Source: Collinsella sp.
GTDB taxonomy: Bacteria; Actinomycetota; Coriobacteriia; Coriobacteriales; Coriobacteriaceae
Length of the DNA: 64,000 nt
Assembly (NCBI GenBank): GCA_019414205.1
Contig: DXML01000002.1
Span: 1 to 64,000 of the forward strand
Direction of reading: 5' to 3'
Made by a program: the position numbers and the translations under genes. The notes under the pieces were generated by a model that ran no database searches, was not told the DNA's origin, and saw only the letters and a program-made list of their open reading frames with translations. Positions 52,790-60,591 of the stretch are shown in pieces; positions within the stretch are counted from its first letter, which is position 1; every line of letters begins with the position of its first letter.

Positions 52790-53923
52790 ATGCATCAGCT
52801 CACCGAACGTGAAAAGAAACGCATTCAGCGGTACTGTGCGTACCCCAAGATCGCAGCGACCGCACTCGTCATGTCGTTCGTAGCATGTCTGCTCATGCTG
52901 CCGCTCCAAATGATCAACGATATCGCGTTCCACCAAAAGGAATTCCAACCCGCGGGCATATATACCGCCATCGCACTCACCGTAATCGAACTCGTCGTCT
53001 TTTGCTATTGCGCTCTTGCGCCGCGCTTTGGAATGCAGGGCAAACAGTGGAAGGAGCTGCAGAGCAGGCTTGCGGTAGCCCAAACCAACAAAGACCGCTC
53101 CGCGGAGGTCGCCGGCGTGCTCGCCACGCAAGCTGCCGGCCGCCTGCTCAAGAACAGTGATAACGATCTCGCGCGCAACCTGGGCGGCGCCGCGGAGGTC
53201 GCCGGCGCCGTAGGGGCAGTTGCCACCGCGGCAGACGTGCTAGCCGAGACCTCGAGCAATGCCGAGGCCATGGCAAACGCATACGGCGTGACGATTCCAA
53301 GCGTCAAGAAGCAGGCCATAGCTCTCGCAGTGGTGCCCGCCATTGTGCTGCTTGGCGTCTACATCCCGCAGTTTGTCCAGGGAAATAACGAGCTTCAGGC
53401 GAGAAAGGCTGCAGTTGCCGAGCAGCTCGCCATCGCGCAAGATGCCCTGGAGCCCGTGTGTGAACGCGTCGCGGCAGACGACCCATACGAGTCGTATCAC
53501 GACTACGGCTACCGCATTATCGGCTATCTGCGCGACAATGACCTTGGCGCTCAAGCAGCCTATGTCTACCTTTCTTTTGATGCAGACGGCATGCTCACGG
53601 ACGTCGATTACACCAGTCAGGTCAACCCCGAGGAAAGCCTTGCAGACAACCTCGCTCGCGCCGAGCAGGACATCGCGACGCTCTGCGCCCCGCTCAACGG
53701 GTTGGACATTTCCGTTGCCACACCGGGCCTCCTCACGCCATGCAGCCTGTCGGATGATTTTAAACAGACATTTTTAGCCGGATCCCTATATAAAGAAATC
53801 AGCATCAAGACGGAGGACGAATCTATCAAGTCGTACTACACCTTTGACACCGAAGCCGCAGAAGATTTCGACGAATACACCCATCCGGAAATTAGGCTCA
53901 TGCTCTCTGCAAAAAAGAACTAA
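52790..53923 (+). CDS. membrane protein of unknown function
   Basis: This 377-residue protein has a short cytoplasmic basic start, then TM1 (TALVMSFVACLLMLPLQM), TM2 (IYTAIALTVIELVVFCYCAL), a long Ala-rich cytoplasmic loop (~95-180) and TM3 (AIALAVVPAIVLLGVYIPQF, near ~183-205), and a C-terminal extracytoplasmic domain (~215-377) of mixed alpha/beta type. No family is recognised. The ATG at 52790 has GAGG six bases upstream; an in-frame extension would run through a palindromic repeat. It lies between dus and a long composite repeat. Confidence 0.75.
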   Translation: MHQLTEREKKRIQRYCAYPKIAATALVMSFVACLLMLPLQMINDIAFHQKEFQPAGIYTAIALTVIELVVFCYCALAPRFGMQGKQWKELQSRLAVAQTNKDRSAEVAGVLATQAAGRLLKNSDNDLARNLGGAAEVAGAVGAVATAADVLAETSSNAEAMANAYGVTIPSVKKQAIALAVVPAIVLLGVYIPQFVQGNNELQARKAAVAEQLAIAQDALEPVCERVAADDPYESYHDYGYRIIGYLRDNDLGAQAAYVYLSFDADGMLTDVDYTSQVNPEESLADNLARAEQDIATLCAPLNGLDISVATPGLLTPCSLSDDFKQTFLAGSLYKEISIKTEDESIKSYYTFDTEAAEDFDEYTHPEIRLMLSAKKN

Positions 53924-53965
53924 AGGCTTACGCTCTAATTGCCGCTCGCGAACATCGTCTATATC

Positions 53966-54196
53966 TCGAGGTCTAATACTTTTCCCGAGAAGTGAACGAC
54001 TGTTTTTGGACCCCCGAAGCATTGGCATTTTTAGGCATCAAAACCGCAGGATTCGACTGCAAAACCGCAGGAAATTGCTCGCCAAAAGTGTCGATGCTTC
54101 GGGGGTCCATTTTGACTCGTTCACTTCTCGGGAAAAGCATTAGACCTCGATTTACAAGCCACTCAATGTGACAAAGGGGCTGTCCCTTTGTCACAT
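53966..54196. repeat. long composite palindrome, copy 1 (185-bp inverted structure plus 31-bp palindrome)
   Basis: TCGAGGTCTAATACTTTTCC with CGAGAAGTGAACGA at the left is mirrored by the right end TCGTTCACTTCTCGGGAAAA, then GCATTAGACCTCGA (to 54150). Inside is an inner inverted pair CCCCCGAAGCAT/ATGCTTCGGGGG and a twice-repeated AAAACCGCAGGA. A linker TTTACAAGCCACTCA leads to a 31-bp palindrome copy (54166-54196). A near-identical element lies at 60341-60572. Confidence 0.93.
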
Positions 54197-54202
54197 TCGA
54201 TG

Positions 54203-54232
54203 AAAAAGGGCACCGACGTTTGTCGATGCCCC
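54203..54232 (-). terminator. terminator after the first MFS gene
   Basis: On the minus strand GGGCATCGAC and GTCGGTGCCC pair with one mismatch around a 4-nt loop, followed by TTTTT. Confidence 0.85.
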
Positions 54233-54281
54233 AAAGCGGCTGCAGGTTAAGCCCTACAGCGTATGTCTAAGACGAATCGGA

Positions 54282-55547
54282 CTATTCGTCCCAGGAGAGG
54301 TTCTTACCAGTCTTTTTTGCCAGCAGCAAGAACAGGCCGATAATAACGTTGCATGCGATGCAGAAGATGAAGACGCCCTGGAAGGAGCCGACAAGCTCAT
54401 AGACCTTCATCATAACGGGCATGCCAAAGGCGCCGACGATATAGCCCACGGAGCAGATCAGCGCGAAGATGCGACCGAAATCGCGGGAGCCAAAGACATC
54501 CATAACCAAAACGGTCAGGGCAGTGCCAGCGATGACGTACATTACGTCGTTCACGCCTGCTGCGAAGATGCTGAGCGTCGAGTTGCCGCTGCTCATCATG
54601 AGCATGACAAAGGAGAGGATGGAGACAGCGAGCCAGCCCAGAATGGCCTTCGTGCTGCCGAACTTATCGCAAGTGGTGCCGACGATCGGATTGAGGAACA
54701 GATCGAAGAGCGATGCAGCGGATACCATGAAGCCGCCCACCATGGGGCTAAAACCAACCTCGGAAGCATACGTCGGGAAGAGCTGGTTCATGCAGCAAGT
54801 GAGCTGAACGAGGCAGAGGAAGCCGATGCAGAAGAAGAAGGCAGGCGACTTAATGGCGCGCGCATAGCTAACGCCACGCGTGCTATCCTCGGTCGTCTCC
54901 TCGGTCTCGGCGACCGTCTCGCCCTCGACGTAGCCATAGGGCAGCATGCCCTTGTCCTGAGGCTTATAGCGGATAATCAGGACGGAAGCGGGGAGAATGA
55001 GCACGGCGGAGACGCCAGCGAGCACCAGATAACCAGTCCTCCAGCCAGCGGCCTCGATGACAGAGGTGATGACGGGGCTCATGATGAGCATGTAAATCGA
55101 GTTCACTGCCCAAGCAAGACCAATTGCCAGGCCACCAGATTTTTTGAACCACTGGTCAATAACGTCGGACATGGCGACGCCGGTGGTGAAGGCGAAGCAA
55201 ATGCCAATCAGGGCGCCAGCGGCGATGAACATCCAAACTTCGGTGTAGAAAGCCATGCCTGCGCCGGCGGCGAGCAGAATAAGCTCGACGACGGGGAGCC
55301 AAACCTTGCCAACAACCTTGGGGATGAGTTTTCCGACAAACGGAAGCGCCGCCGCAAGACCGATGAGCGTCGCGGTGAAGTAATACGAGAAGATTGAATA
55401 GTCAAACCCGAACTCCTCGCACACGGGCGCGACGAAGGAGCCGGCGATTACGCTATAGGATCCGGTCGTACCAGCAGACATGAGGCCAAGCGCGATTACG
55501 AGAACCCATGCGTAGACCTTGCTGCTCTTTAACTTTGCATTTTCCAT
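54282..55547 (-). CDS. MFS transporter 1 of the agmatine/putrescine cluster
   Basis: This 421-residue protein has twelve predicted helices in an MFS fold. It shares long identical runs with the MFS gene at 58926 (LMSAGTTG, FYTEVWMFI, QLTCCMNQLFPTYASEVGF, GSFQGVFIFCIACN). The cytoplasmic loop between halves is acidic (VEGETVAETEETTED). The start at 55547 has AGGAGTTG upstream. It follows the carbamoyltransferase gene after 11 bp and may be co-transcribed with it. Agmatine or putrescine transport is inferred only from context; the usual AguD-type antiporter is a different family. Confidence 0.85.
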   Translation of the reverse strand: MENAKLKSSKVYAWVLVIALGLMSAGTTGSYSVIAGSFVAPVCEEFGFDYSIFSYYFTATLIGLAAALPFVGKLIPKVVGKVWLPVVELILLAAGAGMAFYTEVWMFIAAGALIGICFAFTTGVAMSDVIDQWFKKSGGLAIGLAWAVNSIYMLIMSPVITSVIEAAGWRTGYLVLAGVSAVLILPASVLIIRYKPQDKGMLPYGYVEGETVAETEETTEDSTRGVSYARAIKSPAFFFCIGFLCLVQLTCCMNQLFPTYASEVGFSPMVGGFMVSAASLFDLFLNPIVGTTCDKFGSTKAILGWLAVSILSFVMLMMSSGNSTLSIFAAGVNDVMYVIAGTALTVLVMDVFGSRDFGRIFALICSVGYIVGAFGMPVMMKVYELVGSFQGVFIFCIACNVIIGLFLLLAKKTGKNLSWDE

Positions 55548-55558
55548 TGATACAACTC

Positions 55559-56623
55559 CTAGAGACCTAGAAGGGCACACATAACGGCCTTGATGGTGTG
55601 CTGACGGTTCTCTGCCTCACGGAAGATGACCGAAGCGTTGGCCTCAAAGCACTCGTCGGCAATCTCGAAACCCTCGGTGATGATCTCGCGATGGAGGTCG
55701 TTCTTGCACTGGTCGAGGAGCATCTTGCCAACACGGTGATCTGCGTTGTGGACAGAAGGAAGCTCATGCATGCAGAAGATGTCGGGATTGTTGGTGCGCT
55801 TGCACAGCTCGCTGGTGACGCGATAGGGGTACAGAGACTCGGCATCGCCCAGCCAGGAGTTGTAGTCGTCGGGATCCAGAACCTCTTCGCCGCACTCGGG
55901 GTTGATGTAGCGCCACTCCTCGGTAACGATAACGTCAACGCCATCCAAGGCATCGAGGTCAGAGGTGATGGTAAAGGTCCTATTGGGAGCGTACTTGGCG
56001 TAGCAGGCCTCCACCTCTTCGACCATTTCCTTGCACATCTGATGACGGAGGTCGTCGGGACCGATGGCGAGGAAGTCCATGTCGAGCATCGCGCACAGAC
56101 GGCCATACCACACCGGGGCGCCGGCGCAGTTGCCAACGAAAGCCATCTTCTTGCCGCGGCTCGTACGCAGACCGCCCCATTGCTCTTCCATCGTAAGAGC
56201 GTCAGCGAGCATCTGAGTCGGGTGATCGCCGAGAGTAAGGGCATTGATGACCGGGATGTCAACCAGGTCGGCGACGTCATAGAGGAACTGCTCGTCCTTC
56301 TGTGCGCGGTAGACGATGAGATCATACATGCCGTTGAAGACGCGCATGGCATCCTTGACGGTCTCGCAGTCACCCATGTGGGAGTTGGTCAGATAAGTGA
56401 AGCCCATGCCCAAATCGTTGCAGGAGGTCTCGAATGCGCAACGAGTACGGGTCGAGCCCCACTCAAAGTTGGCGAGGACGTTTTTGCCGGGGAAGTAGCG
56501 CTGGTCGACACCAGACTTCTTCTGAGCCTTAAGGTTCCAGGCAAGATCGATGAGATAGCGGAAATCCTCGGAGGAGAGATCATGGATGTTGATGTAGTCG
56601 CGACCGCGGAGGCTGTTGTTCAT
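55559..56623 (-). CDS. carbamoyltransferase, probably putrescine carbamoyltransferase
   Basis: This 354-residue protein has the carbamoyl-phosphate motif GSTRTRC, the HPTQ motif in LGDHPTQML, and in place of the ornithine-binding HCLP the sequence HELPSVH. Ornithine carbamoyltransferases keep the Cys; its loss plus the adjacent agmatine deiminase gene favour a putrescine- or related-substrate enzyme (AguB/PtcA) that cleaves carbamoylputrescine. No carbamate kinase is present in the window. The start ATG at 56623 has GGAAAG upstream. Confidence 0.75.
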   Translation of the reverse strand: MNNSLRGRDYINIHDLSSEDFRYLIDLAWNLKAQKKSGVDQRYFPGKNVLANFEWGSTRTRCAFETSCNDLGMGFTYLTNSHMGDCETVKDAMRVFNGMYDLIVYRAQKDEQFLYDVADLVDIPVINALTLGDHPTQMLADALTMEEQWGGLRTSRGKKMAFVGNCAGAPVWYGRLCAMLDMDFLAIGPDDLRHQMCKEMVEEVEACYAKYAPNRTFTITSDLDALDGVDVIVTEEWRYINPECGEEVLDPDDYNSWLGDAESLYPYRVTSELCKRTNNPDIFCMHELPSVHNADHRVGKMLLDQCKNDLHREIITEGFEIADECFEANASVIFREAENRQHTIKAVMCALLGL

Positions 56624-56669
56624 GTCTATTTTCCTTTCGAATTATTATCAAAATTATTGCTAAATGTGT

Positions 56670-56699
56670 CCCCGAAGGAAACACGGATATCCCTCGGGG
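56670..56699 (-). terminator. hairpin between agmatine deiminase and carbamoyltransferase genes
   Basis: On the minus strand CCCCGAGGG pairs with CCTTCGGGG (one bulge). The downstream ACACATTTAGC has a weak T tract. Partial termination or processing is inferred, since the genes appear to be in one direction with 124 bp between them. Confidence 0.5.
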
Positions 56700-56747
56700 A
56701 GCGGTACATGTGGCGCCTAAGCCAAAGAGCGCAGGCTCTAAGGCTCA

Positions 56748-57986
56748 CTAACGACTGGCCGCCACGTCCTTAGTCCAGCAGTGCACGCCGCCGCCGGACA
56801 GGTTAAGCGCGAGGGAATCAATCATGATGACCTTGCGATCGGGGAAGCAGCTCTCAAGAACCGCCTTGGCCTGCTCGTCCTTCTCTTTCACGACCTCGCT
56901 CATGCCCTCGTGGTAATAACGCTGGCCAAGAACGACGCCGTTGCAGATCAGGAAGTTGCAGTAGCTCGCTGCAGCGTAGAAGTGGACGGGGCCCTCGGGC
57001 CAGGGGGTGCCATCCATAAACTTGCCGCCCATTTCGTCGATGAAGCCTTTATAGAGCTCGTAATCCTCATCGCCAGGGGCGATAACGACTTCAATCGGCT
57101 CGGCGGTGGGCATACGAACGATCTCGAAGGGCTTGCCCTCCCAGTCCGTTTCGTTGCTCAGGATCTCGTAGGCCGCCTCAATGCGGCGACGAGACTCTGC
57201 GCCAGCCTTGCTCGAGGCTGCCTCTTCATCGGACACCTCGGCAAGAAGAATCTTGTTCGGAGTGATAAAGCGACACATCTCATCGATGTGAGCGGCAAAG
57301 CTCATGCCAAAGACGGGGGTTCCGTCTTCCTTCTCGTCGAGGATGCCCAGTCGATAATCGTCGTCCTCAAGCATGGGCTGAGGAAGCCAGATAACCTTGT
57401 TGAGGTTGTAGATGCGCTTATACTCGGCCTCTACCTCATCTTTCGTGAACTCGGGATTGCGCTTACGGCATTCCGTGTCCTCGATGGCGATCAGGGTGCC
57501 GTGACCGTCAAACTCACGATCGCCGCCCTCCGAAACCATTTCGGAATTGACGATATCGAAGCAACCGAGCGCAACCGCCATGTGAACGGCTGCCTTACGT
57601 GCGGACTGGCACTCCGGGGAGTTCTTGTCCCACACGCCGTAATAGGTCCAAGCAGGGTTGACCATATAAGAATGGCCTTTGTCGTCGACCATGATGCTGG
57701 GGCCGTTGTCGCGGACATAGAAGTTGGAGTCTTCGAACTGCGTGATCTCGATACGATCGAGATCAACCCCCTCCTCCTTCAGGCGTGAGCAAGCCTCCTC
57801 ATAGGAGCCGGGGGTGCCGCAATTGAGGTTGACCGTAACGTCGCCATACTCGAGCAGAGCCTTGATCACGTCAACGCAGGGCTGGCGGTTATCGTAGCCC
57901 TCTGCACGGATGTAATCGGGAAGCCATGTCACATAGACGTTGGAGCGCTTCTCGAACTCGCCCGGCATACGATAGTTCTCGTACAT
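56748..57986 (-). CDS. agmatine deiminase family protein
   Basis: This 412-residue protein has the guanidine-modifying fold of the PAD_porph family. It shows FEDSNFYVRDNGPSI with Asp-Asn residues for the substrate, EGGDREFDGHGT, the catalytic His in AHIDEMCRF, and the nucleophile Cys in LNLSGGGVHCWTKD. Agmatine deiminase converts agmatine to N-carbamoylputrescine and ammonia. The length exceeds the usual ~370 and some loops differ, so a related substrate is possible. The start at 57986 has AAGGACC upstream. A TetR-type palindrome lies at 58066-58086 upstream. Confidence 0.8.
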   Translation of the reverse strand: MYENYRMPGEFEKRSNVYVTWLPDYIRAEGYDNRQPCVDVIKALLEYGDVTVNLNCGTPGSYEEACSRLKEEGVDLDRIEITQFEDSNFYVRDNGPSIMVDDKGHSYMVNPAWTYYGVWDKNSPECQSARKAAVHMAVALGCFDIVNSEMVSEGGDREFDGHGTLIAIEDTECRKRNPEFTKDEVEAEYKRIYNLNKVIWLPQPMLEDDDYRLGILDEKEDGTPVFGMSFAAHIDEMCRFITPNKILLAEVSDEEAASSKAGAESRRRIEAAYEILSNETDWEGKPFEIVRMPTAEPIEVVIAPGDEDYELYKGFIDEMGGKFMDGTPWPEGPVHFYAAASYCNFLICNGVVLGQRYYHEGMSEVVKEKDEQAKAVLESCFPDRKVIMIDSLALNLSGGGVHCWTKDVAASR

Positions 57987-58061
57987 GGTTGGTCCTTCCG
58001 TCGGGTTTCCCGCGATGCTGTCCGGCCGCGACAATAGCGGGGTTTCACCTGCTATAGTACT

Positions 58062-58137
58062 ACTATACCTACCGTTCGGTAGATAGTTTTGAATAATTGC
58101 CACTCGCCTACTGATACGTACCGTTCACCGTATATAG
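58062..58137. promoter_or_regulatory. candidate TetR operators between agmatine deiminase and tetR genes
   Basis: CTACCGTTCGGTAG (58069-58082) is a perfect palindrome with TATACC/AGATAG flanks. A second related site, GTACCGTTCACCGTAT (58118-58133), shares TACCGTTC. They lie in the divergent intergenic region and are related to the sites at 60236 and 60311. Confidence 0.6.
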
Positions 58138-58210
58138 TGGTCATGTTTGGACACGAATTGATGTTCCGTTGCCATCCTTAATAATGTTGGTAGTGCGGAA
58201 GTGATTTGCA

Positions 58211-58789
58211 ATGGAGAAATGCAGCGTGAGCACAAGAAAAAAAATATTGGACGCAATGTACGATCTTGTGGCAGAAGTCGGTTATGACAAAGCGTCTATC
58301 GGAAAGATTTGCGACTTTGTCGGTATATCCAAGCCGTCGGTGTACTACTACTTTCCCTCTAAAGAGGAGATTTTCACTACGCTCTTGGACAGCATGTTTC
58401 CGACCATTGACTATCAGCGCGACTACTCGCTAATAGTCGATAGGGACGGGTTCAAGGCCGCGCTTATCGAGCTCGGCAATTCAGTTATAGGTGGCTATCG
58501 AAGCGATGAAAAACGCCGGCGCGTGCTGGCCGAGGTTAGCGTTCAAGCAAATCGAATTCCTGCAGTTCAGGAACGTCAAGCGACGGCGACCAAACGAACC
58601 ATGGATGCGCTTAAAGACATCCTTCTTCATGGTGTAGAGATTGGCGCGTTTTCCGATAGTGCCGACGTGATGCTCTACGTACAAATTCTTTATACCGTTC
58701 TGGAGGGAGCGAGCAATACGGTCGCTCAAGGTGAGGATATTGATGAAAAAGCGGTTTGGGCGGGAATAGTCGAGCTTATGTTCAAATAG
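58211..58789 (+). CDS. TetR-family regulator of the agmatine cluster
   Basis: This 192-residue protein has an N-terminal TetR HTH (RKKILDAMYDLVAEVGYDKASIGKI then VGISKPSVYYYFPSKEE) and a helical ligand domain. Divergent from agmatine deiminase and convergent with the second MFS gene, it lies in a region with several copies of TACCGTTCGG, its likely binding core. An inducer such as agmatine or putrescine is plausible but unproven. The start is an ATG; no strong site is visible. Confidence 0.88.
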   Translation: MEKCSVSTRKKILDAMYDLVAEVGYDKASIGKICDFVGISKPSVYYYFPSKEEIFTTLLDSMFPTIDYQRDYSLIVDRDGFKAALIELGNSVIGGYRSDEKRRRVLAEVSVQANRIPAVQERQATATKRTMDALKDILLHGVEIGAFSDSADVMLYVQILYTVLEGASNTVAQGEDIDEKAVWAGIVELMFK

Positions 58790-58850
58790 ACCAGCCAAGC
58801 TGAAACGCATGTTGGCACACATGGTGCCTGCGGGCAACCTTTAAACGAAA

Positions 58851-58893
58851 ACAGGGGCCGACTCCAGTCTGGCTTGGAGTCGACCCCTGTTGC
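58851..58893. terminator. bidirectional terminator between tetR and the second MFS gene
   Basis: CAGGGGcCGACTCCA and TTGGAGTCGaCCCCTG pair with one mismatch around a 7-nt loop; TT follows. Confidence 0.8.
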
Positions 58894-58925
58894 GTGGCAA
58901 TCTATGCCGATGCAATCGGCGCTTA

Positions 58926-60206
58926 TTACTTTTCAGCAGCCTTACTGAGAAAGCCGGAAACGATAGCAAACGCAGCAATCATAAGGTTGCAGGCAATGCA
59001 GAAGATAAATACTCCCTGGAATGACCCTGCCATGCCGTAAACCTTCATCATGACCGGCATTCCAAAAGCACCGACGACATAGCCCGCTGAGCAAACGATC
59101 GAATAGATCCTTCCAAAATCGCGTGATCCAAAGAGCGAGAGGAGAAGCATCGGCATTGCGGTTCCAACAATGGCGAACATGGCATCGTTTACGCCAGCTG
59201 CAATGATTGAAACAGTCTCATTGCTTCCGCCAATGATGAGAAGCAGGAACGAAAAAATGCTGACACCTGTCCACGCGACCGTTGCTTTAATAGAGCCGAG
59301 CTTGTCACATGTTTTGCCTACGAAGGGATTTAGGAAGATGTCGGAGAACGAAGCTGCCGAGACCATTAAGCTTCCTACGATGGGATTGAAACCGACCTCG
59401 CTTGCATAGGTTGGAAACAACTGGTTCATGCAGCAGGTGAGCTGCGCCACGCAAAGCAGGAGGACACAGAGAATAAAAGACGGCGTTTTCGTGGCATCAC
59501 GTAGTGCCATGCCCGAAAGGGTATCTTCCCGCTCATCGACGCTGTGTCTCTCATGGGTTTCAGAGGCGGTCTCTCCGTACGGAAGCATGTTGCGATCAGA
59601 GGGTTTAAGGCGAATGATAAATGCACTCGCAGGTAAAATCATAGCTGCAGAAACGGCCGCAAGTACGATGTATCCCGTACGCCAGCCTTGTTGCTCGATA
59701 ACCAGCGTAATGACAGGGCTCAACAACAGCGTACAGAGAGAATTAACGCCCCAAGCAAGGCCGATGGCAAGACCGGACGATTTACTGAACCATTGGTCAA
59801 TAACATCGGACATGCAGACGCCCGTTGTGAATGAAAAGCAGATGCCGATCACCGCAGCGGAGACGATGAACATCCAGACTTCGGTGTAGAACGCCATTGC
59901 GGCGCCGGCGGCAATAAGGACGAGTTCAACGCAAATATGCACCGGTTTGCCTATTACTTTTGGAATGAAACGGCTCAAAAGTGGAAGTCCAAGTGCAAGG
60001 CCAAGAAGAATCGCAGTGAAATAGAAAGAGAAAGAGGTGTACTCAAAGCCCAGGTCTTCACATACTGGAGCAACGAATGAGCCGGCAATAATGCTATATG
60101 TGCCAGTCGTCCCGGCGGACATTAAGCCGAGCGCAATAACGACAATCCAAGCAAATGCGCCGCTCTCGCGAGGACGGTCTTTTTCGTCTGGTACGGTGAG
60201 AGCCAT
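58926..60206 (-). CDS. MFS transporter 2, paralogue of the first MFS gene
   Basis: This 426-residue twelve-helix MFS protein is a close paralogue of the gene at 54282 (shared runs listed there, plus FGSRDFGRI and VGAFGMPVMMKVY). Its N-terminus is longer and charged (MALTVPDEKDRPRES), and the central cytoplasmic loop is rich in His/Glu/Asp. The start at 60206 has GGAGTGAC upstream. It is a single gene with TetR-like sites upstream, so it may be induced together with the agmatine genes. The substrate is unknown. Confidence 0.87.
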   Translation of the reverse strand: MALTVPDEKDRPRESGAFAWIVVIALGLMSAGTTGTYSIIAGSFVAPVCEDLGFEYTSFSFYFTAILLGLALGLPLLSRFIPKVIGKPVHICVELVLIAAGAAMAFYTEVWMFIVSAAVIGICFSFTTGVCMSDVIDQWFSKSSGLAIGLAWGVNSLCTLLLSPVITLVIEQQGWRTGYIVLAAVSAAMILPASAFIIRLKPSDRNMLPYGETASETHERHSVDEREDTLSGMALRDATKTPSFILCVLLLCVAQLTCCMNQLFPTYASEVGFNPIVGSLMVSAASFSDIFLNPFVGKTCDKLGSIKATVAWTGVSIFSFLLLIIGGSNETVSIIAAGVNDAMFAIVGTAMPMLLLSLFGSRDFGRIYSIVCSAGYVVGAFGMPVMMKVYGMAGSFQGVFIFCIACNLMIAAFAIVSGFLSKAAEK

Positions 60207-60235
60207 GGTCACTCCATTTCTATCGGCATTACATC

Positions 60236-60326
60236 CTATATGCCTACCGATAGGTATATAAACCAGGGGACTCTTCGTCAAGCATTAAGCGGGGAAAGGG
60301 AGTTCTTAACGTGCCGAACGGTAATT
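60236..60326 (-). promoter_or_regulatory. candidate TetR operators upstream of the second MFS gene
   Basis: CCTACCGATAGGTATAT (60243-60259) is a near-palindrome around the promoter. GTGCCGAACGGTAAT (60311-60325) is on the opposite strand TACCGTTCGG, the exact core of the 58069 site. Confidence 0.5.
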
Positions 60327-60340
60327 GGGCCCTTGCAAAA

Positions 60341-60572
60341 TCGAGGTCTAATACTTTTCCCGAGAAGTGAACGACCGTTTTTGGACCCCCGAAGCATCGA
60401 CATTTTTAGACGTCAAGCCCGCAGGATTTGACTGGCAAAACCGCAGGAAATTGCATCTCGAAAGCGCCGATACTTCGGGGGCCCGTTTTCACTCGTTCAC
60501 TTCTCGGGAAAAGTATTAGACCTCGATTTACAAGCCACTCAATGTGACAAAGGAACTGTCCCTTTGTCACAT
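60341..60572. repeat. long composite palindrome, copy 2
   Basis: Near-identical to 53966-54196: outer arms from TCGAGGTCTAATACTTTTCC to GGAAAAGTATTAGACCTCGA (60341-60526), inner CCCCCGAAG/CTTCGGGGG pair, CCGCAGGA repeats, the same linker TTTACAAGCCACTCA, then a 31-bp palindrome with one change (ATGTGACAAAGGAA; 60542-60572). Confidence 0.93.
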
Positions 60573-60591
60573 TATTCGGAGCGTAGGGCTT

